Shown: in pieces, positions 46,145 through 55,079 of the stretch
Position numbering within the stretch: the first letter of the stretch is position 1
Layout: every line of letters begins with the position of its first letter
Assembly (NCBI GenBank): GCA_003439945.1
Contig: QVRM01002377.1
Coordinates: 1,190,001 to 1,254,000 of the forward strand
DNA length: 64,000 nt
Reading direction: 5' to 3'
Source of the DNA: Dermanyssus gallinae
Lineage: Eukaryota; Arthropoda; Arachnida; Mesostigmata; Dermanyssidae
Notes under the pieces: model-generated
What the model saw: only the letters and a program-made list of their open reading frames with translations
Database searches by the model: none
Told to the model about the DNA's origin: nothing
Position numbers and translations under genes: made by a program

Positions 46145-46864
46145 AGTTTATGGTGAAACCCGTAAAGTGCATCGCGGGTCACGAGATGTCAGTTGGGTTG
46201 TAGTGGTCTCTGCCAGTTCTGTGTGACCATTGCTGGCGATTTGAAGAAGCTTCCGGAAACTGCTCGAACTTTCTTCATCAAGTTTTTTCTAAACTGAATA
46301 AGAGCAGGGGTTTCTGGGAGACGGAATCTAGTTACCAGATCTTCTACAAGTGGTTGAGTAGAAGTCATAAGGTAAACTAGACGATTTTTCGCATTTCGTG
46401 GCAAACCAATGGCTAGCTCGAAAAACGTGGGTTTTATCATATCTAGTTTTTCTATCTGTCGAAGCAACTTTCAGGTCTGAAAGTGCTTTTAGTGTGCCTA
46501 GAGATAATTGTTGGGGCTTTTCAATTGTGGACATCGCAACTAGACTTTTTCATGTCCGTTCATCGATGTGTTGTTCAAAAGTTGTGCCCTTCATCGAAAA
46601 GTTAACCCCAAGGTAGCAGAAGGTGTTAACAAACTCGAATGCACCAGTACTGAGTTTCAAGCGATCGGAGCGAGCAAGCGGTCCTTTAGGTCTAAATTTG
46701 ATAGCTTTTGTTTTCTCGGCGTTAATCTTAAGGCCGTTATTTTCGCAGTACCCCTCCAGCGTGCGTATGCTTTGCTGCAACTTGTCACGACTGTACATGA
46801 CAATATCGTCAGCATATAATATGATAAACGTTATCACTGATAAGCCTATGGTTGACCCTGTCAA
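46145..46864 (-). pseudogene. LINE A-type RT, post-catalytic part
   Basis: The minus strand begins with ITFIILYADDIVMYSRDKLQ, so the catalytic YADD is intact. It continues GLKINAEKTKAIKFRPKGPL and FVNTFCYLGVNFSMKGTTFE (46700-46560), then across frameshifts STIEKPQQLSLGTLKAL, NAKNRLVYLMTSTQPLVEDL and TRFRLPETPALIQFRK. Each aligns with LINE A copy 1 (for example NRLVYLLTGTPLFVEQL and KFPETPAYREFIRL). It is 5'-truncated immediately before YADD. Two frameshifts break it. The C-terminal Cys/His cluster is eroded. Confidence 0.85.
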
Positions 46865-46920
46865 AGGCGCGCGAGAATCAAATTACACTATATGAACGAA
46901 AAATTGTCTACCACGGGCGA

Positions 46921-47116
46921 AGGATCTAAAAAAATCCATTCGGGGCTGACTCTCAGCCAAGATTTAACGTCCATGGGACTGCGTTTCGCATTGCTTCATA
47001 GACGGACCTCCATGAATACAAATCGGTGCTACGGTGGGGCTTGAACCCGCGCACCTGCTATGTGTCTCTTCCGGTCGCGAAGCGCAGACGCATGCCACCG
47101 CGCCACCGGGCTCGAC
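46921..47116 (-). mobile_element. tRNA-derived SINE (or tRNA pseudogene)
   Basis: The minus strand from 47105 reads CGGTGGCGCGGTGGCATGCG, an A-box match (TGGCGCGGTGG). It then reads GCGGGTTCAAGCCCCACCG, a B-box match (GGTTCAAGCCC) that pairs back to the start as an acceptor-like stem. The spacing is close to that of a tRNA. The sequence continues unrelated to tRNA for about 110 bp and ends in a TTTTTTT-containing segment, as SINE bodies do. The internal boxes would recruit RNA polymerase III. A true tRNA gene is less likely because the anticodon arm does not fold cleanly. Confidence 0.55.
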
Positions 47117-47194
47117 ACGGGCGAGGGGTCTTCCCTGCAATACTTCGAGGAGTTAAGTTCCGATGAAGCGACTTTTGGTGAAACCATCCTAATT

Positions 47195-47330
47195 GGGATC
47201 TAGATGACAATTCACAGAAAAAATCCTGTAATGTTGGCAACGACGATATTCTCCATAATGATACATGCGATGACACACTGTGCCACAGGACGATCATTTT
47301 TCGGATTTCGGTCCTTTTTGTAGATGGCTG
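47195..47330 (-). pseudogene. LINE K RT fragment, copy 2
   Basis: The minus strand gives IYKKDRNPKN followed by DRPVAQCVIACIIMENIVVA. This aligns with VTPIHKKGPKKRVENYRPVA and QCSIACPMFEKILA of LINE K at 11340-11440. Only this short RT motif 1-2 segment is left. Confidence 0.6.
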
Positions 47331-47405
47331 TGAAATAATTTATAATCATCAGTTATATTAATGGTGGCTGTGAAATAATGTATAATCATCAGTTATATTC
47401 ATGGC
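47326..47405 (+). repeat. 40-bp tandem duplication
   Basis: GGCTGTGAAATAATTTATAA.. (47326-47365) is repeated at 47366-47405 with three or four substitutions. Confidence 0.85.
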
Positions 47406-47438
47406 AATAAAGGTAGTACAGAAGCGGAGATTCTTAAA

Positions 47439-47483
47439 CGATAAATATGTATTTTCATTCTGAATGAAAATACATATTTATCG
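47439..47483. repeat. Perfect 22-bp inverted repeat with 1-nt spacer
   Basis: CGATAAATATGTATTTTCAT(TC) at 47439-47460 is followed by one T and its exact reverse complement. It would extrude as a loop-less cruciform. Confidence 0.9.
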
Positions 47484-47489
47484 CGACGT

Positions 47490-47895
47490 AGTTTCTGCTT
47501 GGGAATCTCCTTGGTAGTTCCCGGACACATTCAGAGTTTTTCCAACAGCAATTTTTTTGCTATATAGTAGGCTAAAATAAGAATACAGACAAAGAACGAT
47601 TGTTTCCTTACCCTGTTGATAGCAGACTGAATATGTGTTATGTAGATATAAAGCGGGTTCAAATGAAAATGTACGAAACGTCCTAACAACCAAACTAGCT
47701 GAAATTAAAATAAACAGTATTGGAATAACGTAGTGAGGCATTAAGAGACGCGAGTGGTCCGGTGTGATTGTGCACATGCGCGGGCACCTGTGCAGAAGAG
47801 AGAATCAGACAGTGTGTCCTGTCTAATTGACGCGGCAGTGTGTGTGTGTGTGTGTGAAGACATAATGGCGTGTGCACATAGTGGGTTCCGGAGAA
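47490..47895. other. Spacer with short TG repeat
   Basis: A (TG)9-type run lies at 47838-47856. Nothing else recognised. Confidence 0.35.
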
Positions 47896-47899
47896 GCTC

Positions 47900-48290
47900 A
47901 GCGAATCTCAAATAGAGCTGTGTATGGGGCTAACACTGCAACACCCGTTCCAGCATCATGAAGACTCCGTTTTTTTGGAGCGGATCGTAACCGGTGACGA
48001 GTTGGTGATCACTTCGAGTCGGAGGCAAATCTGAACAGCATGCAATGAAAGCATCGCGTCGTCGCCTCGCCCTAAACAAATAAAAACTGTGTTTTTACTA
48101 GGCATGATGATGGCCATGTCTTTTTTGACGTCCAAGGTTTATTACTCATCAAATTCCTCGAGCACAGACAAACCATTAAGAGTGACGTGTACTGTGATAT
48201 TCTCCATTGCCTACGCAGGAGAGTGGTTCTGCTCCACAATATCACACATCCATATTACGATCAATCGGCTGTCTCGTATATGTCTCGCGG
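47900..48290 (+). pseudogene. mariner transposase fragment (copy 2)
   Basis: Plus-strand peptides in adjacent frames give RIVTGDEL (first catalytic Asp block), HHFESEANLNSMQ, DGHVFFDVQGLLLIKFLEHR and TIKSDVYCDILHCLRRRVVL then LHNITHPY, where HDNA.PH would carry the second Asp. The order is that of the mariner catalytic domain. The second catalytic block has lost its Asp, and there are at least two frameshifts and two stops. Neither HTH nor termini are seen. Confidence 0.75.
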
Positions 48291-48299
48291 CTGGTGCGC

Positions 48300-48795
48300 T
48301 TGTCATGGTTGTCATGCACCAGTGCCGTGTCGCTGGTTTGATCCTTGTTGTAGATAACATTTTATTAGAGCGCTACTCATTGGGAATGAATGATAAACCA
48401 TGCCGCTGAGGGTCAGCGACCGTGCTGCTACAACGACTATTGGGGAGGCCCTAGATATCTCAACATGTCCGCTTACGCTGCTCTAAGCGCCCCTGACATG
48501 CAATGGTGGCATGTGGCCCACTGCTGCTATCTCCGCGATCTTTCTTCTTCATAAACGGAAGGGAGTATGCTTTCCAAATCCAAAGGAATGTGTTACTTAA
48601 TGAAATAATCCGTAATGATTGCGAACATTTATCACAAAAATTGAATTTCTGTACAGACTAGTTGGTAAGTTCTTACGGTCGACATAAATGCCCACTTTCT
48701 TTCCCACGCTCTGTGCCACTGTTTAAACGCGTCTCTCGGGATCGAGTTGAATTACTCCTGTATATTTTCTACCTTTTGTATAGTCTCGAAATGTC
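48300..48795. other. Spacer between two mariner relics
   Basis: Nothing recognised. Confidence 0.35.
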
Positions 48796-48800
48796 GTCCC

Positions 48801-49263
48801 TTAAATTTTCTTATTCGTGGAAACACGAAAAGTTACCAGGAGCCAATTCCAGCAAAGAGGGAAGTCTGAAAATATAAAAATCGAATTTTTGACCAGATAA
48901 TCCGAAATCAGTAACGATGTGTGCGCCGGTGCGTTGTCGTGGAAGAATATGGAAGTTCGACATTTTTTAAACGAGTTTCTCTTCCAGTGCTCGGACACAT
49001 AAAACAAAGATCAAGACTGTTGCAACTTATCCATGAGGTATTTTCAATTCGTCAGCTATCTCCCTGATATTACTTCGGTGATTGTTGAATCTGACATCAC
49101 GAACTTTTTCAAAGTTTTTTTCTGTTACTGACGTCGACGGCCATTCCGAATGGAGGATTTCATCTCCAATCTCTTTACGTGCGTCTGGAAATCCGCGGTA
49201 CCACGAATACAAATTTGATCGGGATACTTGATCACCATTAGCAGTTTGTAACATTTCTACCAT
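48801..49263 (-). pseudogene. mariner transposase (copy 3), internally deleted
   Basis: The 5' part (49263-49030) reads SRSNLYSWYRGFPDARKEIG, GDEILHSEWPSTSV and SNIREIADELKI, the two-HTH N-terminus that binds the inverted repeats. At about 49020 it passes directly into the C-terminal part: TSIFFHDNAPAHTSLLISDY followed by LVKNS, the second catalytic Asp block. The stretch with the first catalytic Asp is missing, and the third Asp block is decayed. A deletion of roughly 80-100 codons is implied. It is a different subfamily from copy 1 by sequence. Confidence 0.75.
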
Positions 49264-49496
49264 TTTAGAACATACGATTTGATTTTTAACACAGACTTTT
49301 ATACAGATTCGAGAAATTTTGCCTTTGTGTAGCTGATGAATGGCTCGGCCCTTCTAAGCAAACCTTGGTGGTGTCGGTTCAATTTTGAACGTTCAAAGTA
49401 CTTATCGATCCGCCCTCATTTTTGTGAAAAAGCGCTAGACAGCTGTTCCGTAAATAACTTTGTAAAAACACCTCATCAACATTGCACTTTATAAGA

Positions 49497-49500
<4 letters not shown>

Positions 49501-49528
<28 letters not shown>
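49501..49528. repeat. (TA)n microsatellite
   Basis: A pure TA run of about 28 bp, followed by a 20-bp perfect palindrome, CCAAACCCTCGAGGGTTTGG, at 49530-49549. Confidence 0.95.
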
Positions 49529-49570
49529 CCAAACCCTCGAGGGTTTGGATGAGAAGCGAAATCTCACTTA

Positions 49571-52500
49571 GGGAAGATTCAAGATTTTTTCAAGATTCAA
49601 ATCGTGGTTTATTAGGAACTGCATTATACAATGCTTTAGTTCTCATTTAAAAAAAATATAAAATTGTATAATAATAATTATTATAAAAGGATTAAGACAT
49701 CTTGCTGTCAGCCATGGACAATCACAAAATAAGTTTGTTCAGCCTTGCAGAATCAGACATCCTAACACAACACAAATAGTACGTGTGCCTCCGCCATGTC
49801 AACACCCATTAGTGAGTAGCCATTTCTGGACCTCACGTGTAAAACAATTCAGGGAAGTGATGCGGCGAATGTGCTGTGGTATATTACTCCATATCACGGG
49901 CAAGCGAGAAGCAACGGCTTGATGACTACATCTCTTAGTAACTAATGGCCCTACAAATGTTGTGGCATGCCTCGAGGTTCTACGAAACAAGGGAACAAGA
50001 GGAAACGAAACATCGTAGGGAATAATATTCCGAGTAATTTTAAAGCCCAGCACGGCAACCTTCAGCAAATATAATGAATCGATCGTGAGGAGATGATGTG
50101 CCCCATAGAGATCACTGACGGAGTCTCTGCGTCGCCTGCCAAATACAGCTCTTAGAGCGTCGTTTTGTATTATACGCGCCCTACGAAGAACTACCTCGAA
50201 CCCACTACCCCATATAAGGATACCGTAGAGGAGAACTGGCAAAAACAGTGTTTTGTATACCATTATGAGGCCATCTATAGGTACTCCGATAAGCCGCATG
50301 CGAAAAAGCGTTGAGATTATGGCATAGCATTTGGGCCTGATATGGTCCAGATGGGCACGCCAACTCATGAACTCATGTAGTATAAGCCCGAGGCATTTTG
50401 CGGTGTCAGAAAAGACCAACTCACTCCCTGCTAGATAGAATTTCCTGTTAAGGTGCATCCTTAGCTGGGGGGCTCGGAATAAAATAACGTTTGTCTTGCT
50501 AGTATTAACAGCAAGACCAAATATATTGAAGATTGAAATAACTGTTTCCACTTGTGAGAGGAGGTAAGGCAACTCCGAATTGATTTCGGAAGCGTTGAGC
50601 CGAAAAAGTAACGTCGTGTCATCAGCAAAAGCGATCGGTTTGCCCAAGTTTTCTTTCTGGATATTCAAGAGGATAAAATTGATAAGGATTAAGAACAGCA
50701 GAGGTCCGAGCACTGAACCCTGGGGAGTACCGATATCTACCGGTCTCCATGCAGATTCGACTGTACCAACTCTCACTGCCTGGGTTCTTGAGGTTAGGTA
50801 CGAGCGGAGCCAGTCGATTGCACCCGATGAACACCCTAATACGTGCAGCATTTGTAGGAGGAATGCGTGGTTGAGACAATTGAAGGCAGCGGCTACATCC
50901 AGGAAAATTCCGAGACATATTTTTGTCGATTCTACTGAATCCACGACAGACTGCCATAAATGGGCGAGGGCCAGCTCCGTTGAACGACCATGGCGGAAGC
51001 CAAATTGCTGCGACGACAAAAAGTGAATGGACTCCAAATGTTGCTCAAACCTTGACAAAGCCGCTTTTTCTAGTATTTTGGACACATAATCCACCAGGCT
51101 TATAGGACGGTAGCTGCCCGGTAGAGTTTTATCGCCTTTCTTTTTATAGAGCGGAGTTACATACGAGGCCTTGAGGCGTGTGGGGAAGATCCCAGAGGTA
51201 AAGGAGAGATTCACAATTTTTGTCAGGGGTCCGACAATAAAAGGGGCCGCTAACTTTAGAAGCTTACCGGGTATTCCCATAGCCCCAGAGCTCCAGCTCG
51301 CTTTTTGTTTGATTAGGAGTGAGTACACTTCGGATTTAGACACTGGGCGAAAACTCAATGATTTGCCCTTGTGGTTCCATAAATCTGCAAGAATGGGCGC
51401 TAAATCGCCTTGTAGGCAGAGAGGCGCGGCAGTGACCGAACCAATAGTTGCAAAGTGCCGATTGAGCTCATCGGCAATTTCTTGTGGTTCGGTAACAGAC
51501 CGATTAGGAGATACAGTCAGAGTGGGAGGCAGTTCTACTGAGCGGTTTTGTTTACCACATGTTTTATTGATGAAGTTCCAGAGATTTCTTGAGTCGCTGC
51601 GCAACGAATCGAACCGTGATCTGTAAAAAGCAGTTCTAGCGGCGCGTAAGCCACAAAGATACCGCCTACGGCTCTCTTGATATAAAAGTTTACTCTCGGG
51701 AGAATTTATCTTTTTGTGCCTCCGATACATCTTGTTGGCGTGCCGGCGGAGCCGTCGCAATCCAGGAGAAAATGAGAATGACCCTTTCGGCGCGCCGTCT
51801 CTGCGAGTTTTAGTGCGCAGTGGAAAAGAAGAGTCGTAGAGGTTAAAAAGAATATCTCGAAAAGCCTCAAGAGCTAAGTCGACGTCTGCTGCATCGAACA
51901 CGGTGAGCCAGGATGATTTGCCGACGCGGCTTAAAAAAAGATCGATGCTAGCTCTATCGTGTACCCGATAAGGCACGCGAGATTCAACCTGAGGTGCATT
52001 GCCCTCTTCGCCGTCATCAGAAATAAAGACAAAGACTGGTAGATGGTCTGAAAAAAGCAAGGTGTCGAGAATCGCTGGTTGGACAATAGAAAAGCCGGAG
52101 CAGTTACGAACTGCGATATGGTCAATACAAGTGCGGGAGAGGGGACGTGTGACACGATCGATAAGATGGATCAGATCCCTGCACGAAAAGAAGGAGATAT
52201 AGTCTGCGGGCGACGGTTCGGCTAACAAATTGACATTCGCATCACCGAGAGCTAGGCAAGGAAGTGAGGAGCTTCTGGGCAAAATATCATCCAAAATGTT
52301 GAGCAAAGTATCTTTAAAAATTGCATTGCTCGAGTAGAAACCTACGATATAGCCTTCAAAGTCCATATGCTTTTTAATATGGACACGTACCGCTTGCACG
52401 TTGCCGTCGGCACTGCTTAGCCCAAAAGATGCGAGAACCTTGCAGGTTGAACGAACAAAGATTTCAACCCCACCTCCAAGCCTGTCAACATTTCTATGTG

Positions 52501-52575
52501 ACGCAAAAAAGTCAAACCCCTCAAGTGAATAAGCCGGAATGTCAACATCCTTCAGCCATGTCTCACTAAAAGTAA
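49571..52575 (-). mobile_element. LINE D (CR1/jockey-like), 5'-truncated
   Basis: It consists of the open ORF2, then a 3' UTR with an AATAAA signal (minus strand, near 49602) and a short repeat GAATCTTGAAAAAATCTTGA + ATC at the end (about 49575-49600). The 3' end lies about 40 bp from the (TA)n at 49501-49528. The 5' end is at about 52570, where an oppositely oriented LINE C begins. Confidence 0.8.
49799..52575 (-). CDS. LINE D ORF2: endonuclease and reverse transcriptase, open
   Basis: About 925 codons belong to the element; the frame happens to stay open further upstream to 52933 through foreign sequence, so the ATG there is not its start. The endonuclease begins in FSETWLKDVDIPAYSLEGF (the catalytic Glu block), then GDANVNLL, TCIDHIAVRN and FSDHLPVFVFI. 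The RT has KASWSSGAMGIPGKLLKLA, YVTPLYKKKGDK, YRPISLVDYVSKILEKA, QQFGFRHGRSTELALAHL, GIFLDVAAAFNCLNH, TPQGSVLGPLLFLILI and the catalytic box FADD. Further on are KCLGLILHEFM and the conserved C-terminal NIPQHIRRI. FADD instead of YADD is usual in CR1/jockey-type elements. No stop or frameshift interrupts it, so only the N-terminal endonuclease start and any ORF1 are missing. A recent insertion. Confidence 0.9.
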
Positions 52576-54167
52576 TAGAAGAAGTAATAGAATCAATAGA
52601 CAGAGCACCACGGGGGAAAGCGCACGGCAAAGACTTGATAATAAATGAACATTTGAAATATACCCCAATTCTCGCACCATGGTGGCAAGCCTTATTTAAT
52701 GAATGTTTAACCAAGGGGCAAATTCCGGAGGTCTGGAGGAAAGCGACTTTAATAGTCATTCCAAAAGGAAAGTGAGTAGAAACTGAACCAGAAGCTTGAA
52801 GGGGAATAGCAATAAAAAGCTGTCCAAATAAAATATTCTCGGAAATAATACCTAGGAGACTGGGGTCGTTCTTGGGGGAGCGGGGGTAATATCGGAGGAG
52901 CAGCATGGATTTAGAAAAGGAAAAGCAACTCACTTAGCAATTCGGAAGCTGCTAGGAGCAATCTGGGAAACGCTGTCCAGGCCGAGGAGTTGTATATATG
53001 CCGTGTTTGTAGATTTAAAGGCGGCGTTTGAGAGCTGGCAAAATCGGAGGTGCCGGGACCAGTTTTGAAGTTGCTTATTAAAAAAAAAAAGAACACGGTG
53101 CTGATTGATAACGGGGTCGGTATTTTGAGGGGTGGCTCAAACCACAGGTGTCGCACAGGGCGATGGACTGAGCTCATTGCTGTTTTGCGTACTTTTGGGT
53201 GGATTACCAGAGCGGATAAGGGCGGACTGGACCCAAGAGTAGGCCAGAATCTTACTGTACGCTGATGATGTGGTCATCTTTAATGGCAGCCTTTTCAGGG
53301 TAAAACAAGTTATGGATCGACTGGTTACATTCATGGATACAAAGGGCTTGAATGTTAACTGGGGAAGACAGTAGCTATGAAATTCCGAAGGGGCGGCCGT
53401 ATGGCCAGGGGTGACGTGGTCCAAATCAGGGGAACAGAAAATAAATTTATAAACAAATTTACATACCCTTATCGACAAGCGGTAGCAGTTTTCGATCACA
53501 CATTCAGAAGAGGGTCAGGAAGGCCACCATCGTAGCTGCGGCAACTAAATGTCCACATATGCTTTCAGTTCATGCAGCAATTGCTCTGTTTGGGATACAG
53601 ACAGCACTCATAGCCACATACGGCATTCCACTAATATGGGATAAGTTGGGAGTAGGCGAATTGCGTTTAATTGATGAGGCGAGGTTTCTCTTTTTAAAGA
53701 GGGTTTTTGCGCTATCGAATACATGCAAGAAAATAATTGTTCACGGCTTGGAGGGTGGCCCGCTGTTGACGCAAGACCTACAAAAACGATATAATCCGAA
53801 GAGAACGTGCGCCTTTGAAGTTTATATGCGGAACTGGGAAACCAAAATTAGTGAGGTGGACATAAGTATTTATGGAACAGCAGCAATGACGAGCACAGAA
53901 TGGCGGGGAAAAAGATCGACATCTAACCACGGCCATTGCAGCTCACGGATTTCATCACTTTCTCTGAAACGTGGAGGGTTTTCATGAACCACAGGATGAA
54001 TGTCAATGCAAACAATGCTGGAGCAACTGTGATCGATACCACGCCGCGGTATGCCTGGCGGTTAGGTCTGTAGCATAACTAGCAAAACGCTAGATTGTTG
54101 GTGTCTCGAAACATTTTGATGTAACATAAATACATTTGCCCAGTTTGGGTGTTAATAAAACAAATAA
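52576..54167 (+). pseudogene. LINE C copy 1 reverse transcriptase
   Basis: The plus strand starts VIEEVIESIDRAPRGKAHGK and FNECLTKGQIPEVWRKATLI (52575-52770), collinear with LINE A copy 1. It continues EEQHGFRKGKATHLAIRKLL and AVFVDLKAAFESW (about 52895-53040), GVAQGDGLSSLLFCVLLGGL (53145-53205) and LYADDVVIFNGSLFRV (53250-53300). The open C-terminal part is SVHAAIALFGIQTALIATYG, RLIDEARFLFLKRVFALS and EVDISIYGTAAMTSTEWRGK (53560-53920). It ends with CQCKQCWSNCDRYHAAVC (about 54000). YADD is intact, but at least four frameshifts break the frame. The 3' end GGGTGTTAATAAAACAAATA is joined to (TA)n. LINE A and LINE C are sister groups. Confidence 0.85.
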
Positions 54168-54185
54168 TATATATATATATATATA
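54168..54185. repeat. (TA)n between two convergent element 3' ends
   Basis: A short TA run: on its left the 3' end of LINE C copy 1 (plus), on its right the poly-A of R1-B (minus). Confidence 0.93.
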
Positions 54186-55033
54186 TTTTTTTTTTCATTT
54201 AGGGTGACACTGTAAAATGCGTGAAGCCATAGCAGTGTAGGACTCACAAACCCACTAAAGCCCAGTCGTCCTCTTTGCCCTTTATCGGGGGTGGCCGCAG
54301 TACTGTTTTGTCAAGATTACTTCACCGGGCCACTCTTCTTACCATTTAGGCTGCTTAACATTGTGGGGCCATAATTTTTACCTCAGACACAGGTTCTGCG
54401 AGTCGTCTGTTGCTCCTTGTGGAGCGCCTCTACAGAGGCTTGGCATGTCAGGGGGTTTCCCAGACGTACGTACAATAACTCGTGCTCAGTGTCGAAAGAG
54501 GCGCAGCATTCATAGCAGTGCCTTACATCGTCAGCCTCTCCTGAGTTGCACATACGGCATACATGGACTTCTGATTTACCAATGCCGTGTAGGTATTGTT
54601 GAAAGCAACGACCTTGTTTGAGGCTGTACTTTTTTTAAGATCAGAGAGTATCAATTTTGTCCACTATCCAGGACGGCCTGGCTCGATTGCTTCCCATTGT
54701 TGGCTCCATTTACTTAGGTGTCTGTTCTGCTGATTTGTAAAGGTTCTTTTGGTTTGGCTCTTAATTAAAGAGTTTCTTGATGCCAGTTGTTGAACTCTTA
54801 GTTCCTAAGGAATTTGCCTGGAGAAAACCTGTGTGGCTGCTGCGGAAGCCATGCACCTTGCTCATGCTGTGTTGAGCGCAATAGATTTTTGGGTCTTGTT
54901 GAGGAAGCGGCGTGTTCTAATTCTGGTAGTTGTGCGCTCCCATATAACATAATGCTGTCTATTACTGATGCTAAGAGGGTTTTCCGTATTTCTGCTAAGG
55001 CTTTGGCTGTTTTTTGCTGCACAGTTCACATGG

Positions 55034-55035
<2 letters not shown>
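54186..55035 (-). mobile_element. R1-B fragment, bounded by (TA)n on both sides
   Basis: Read on the minus strand it starts CCCATGTGAACTGTGCAGC at the (TA)n (55036) and encodes C-terminal R1-type sequence in shifting frames: CRMCNSGEADDVRHCYECC near 54520 matches the CX2C-X9-H-X4-C finger of R1-A, with H-x4-C preserved. The 3' UTR contains TTTAGTGGGTTTGTGAGTCC (54259-54240), the same block as in R1-A, and ends in about ten adenines that run straight into (TA)n at 54185. The open frames at 54798-55107 are parts of the same eroded ORF2. It is 5'-truncated. Confidence 0.8.

Positions 55036-55074
<39 letters not shown>
55036..55074. repeat. (TA)n microsatellite at the R1-B 5' end
   Basis: TA dinucleotides begin directly after ACATGGGG. 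Confidence 0.95.
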
Positions 55075-55076
<2 letters not shown>

Positions 55077-55079
55077 GTG

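Noticed and set aside
49799..52575. Host gene or viral polymerase interpretation of the long ORF
   Set aside because: The APE endonuclease plus FADD RT order is that of a CR1/jockey-like LINE; no viral structural gene is nearby.
52565..52933. N-terminal extension of the LINE D frame to an ATG at 52933
   Set aside because: The plus strand there encodes LINE C RT (VIEEVIESIDRA), so the frame is open by chance; the true LINE D sequence starts near the endonuclease SETWL block.
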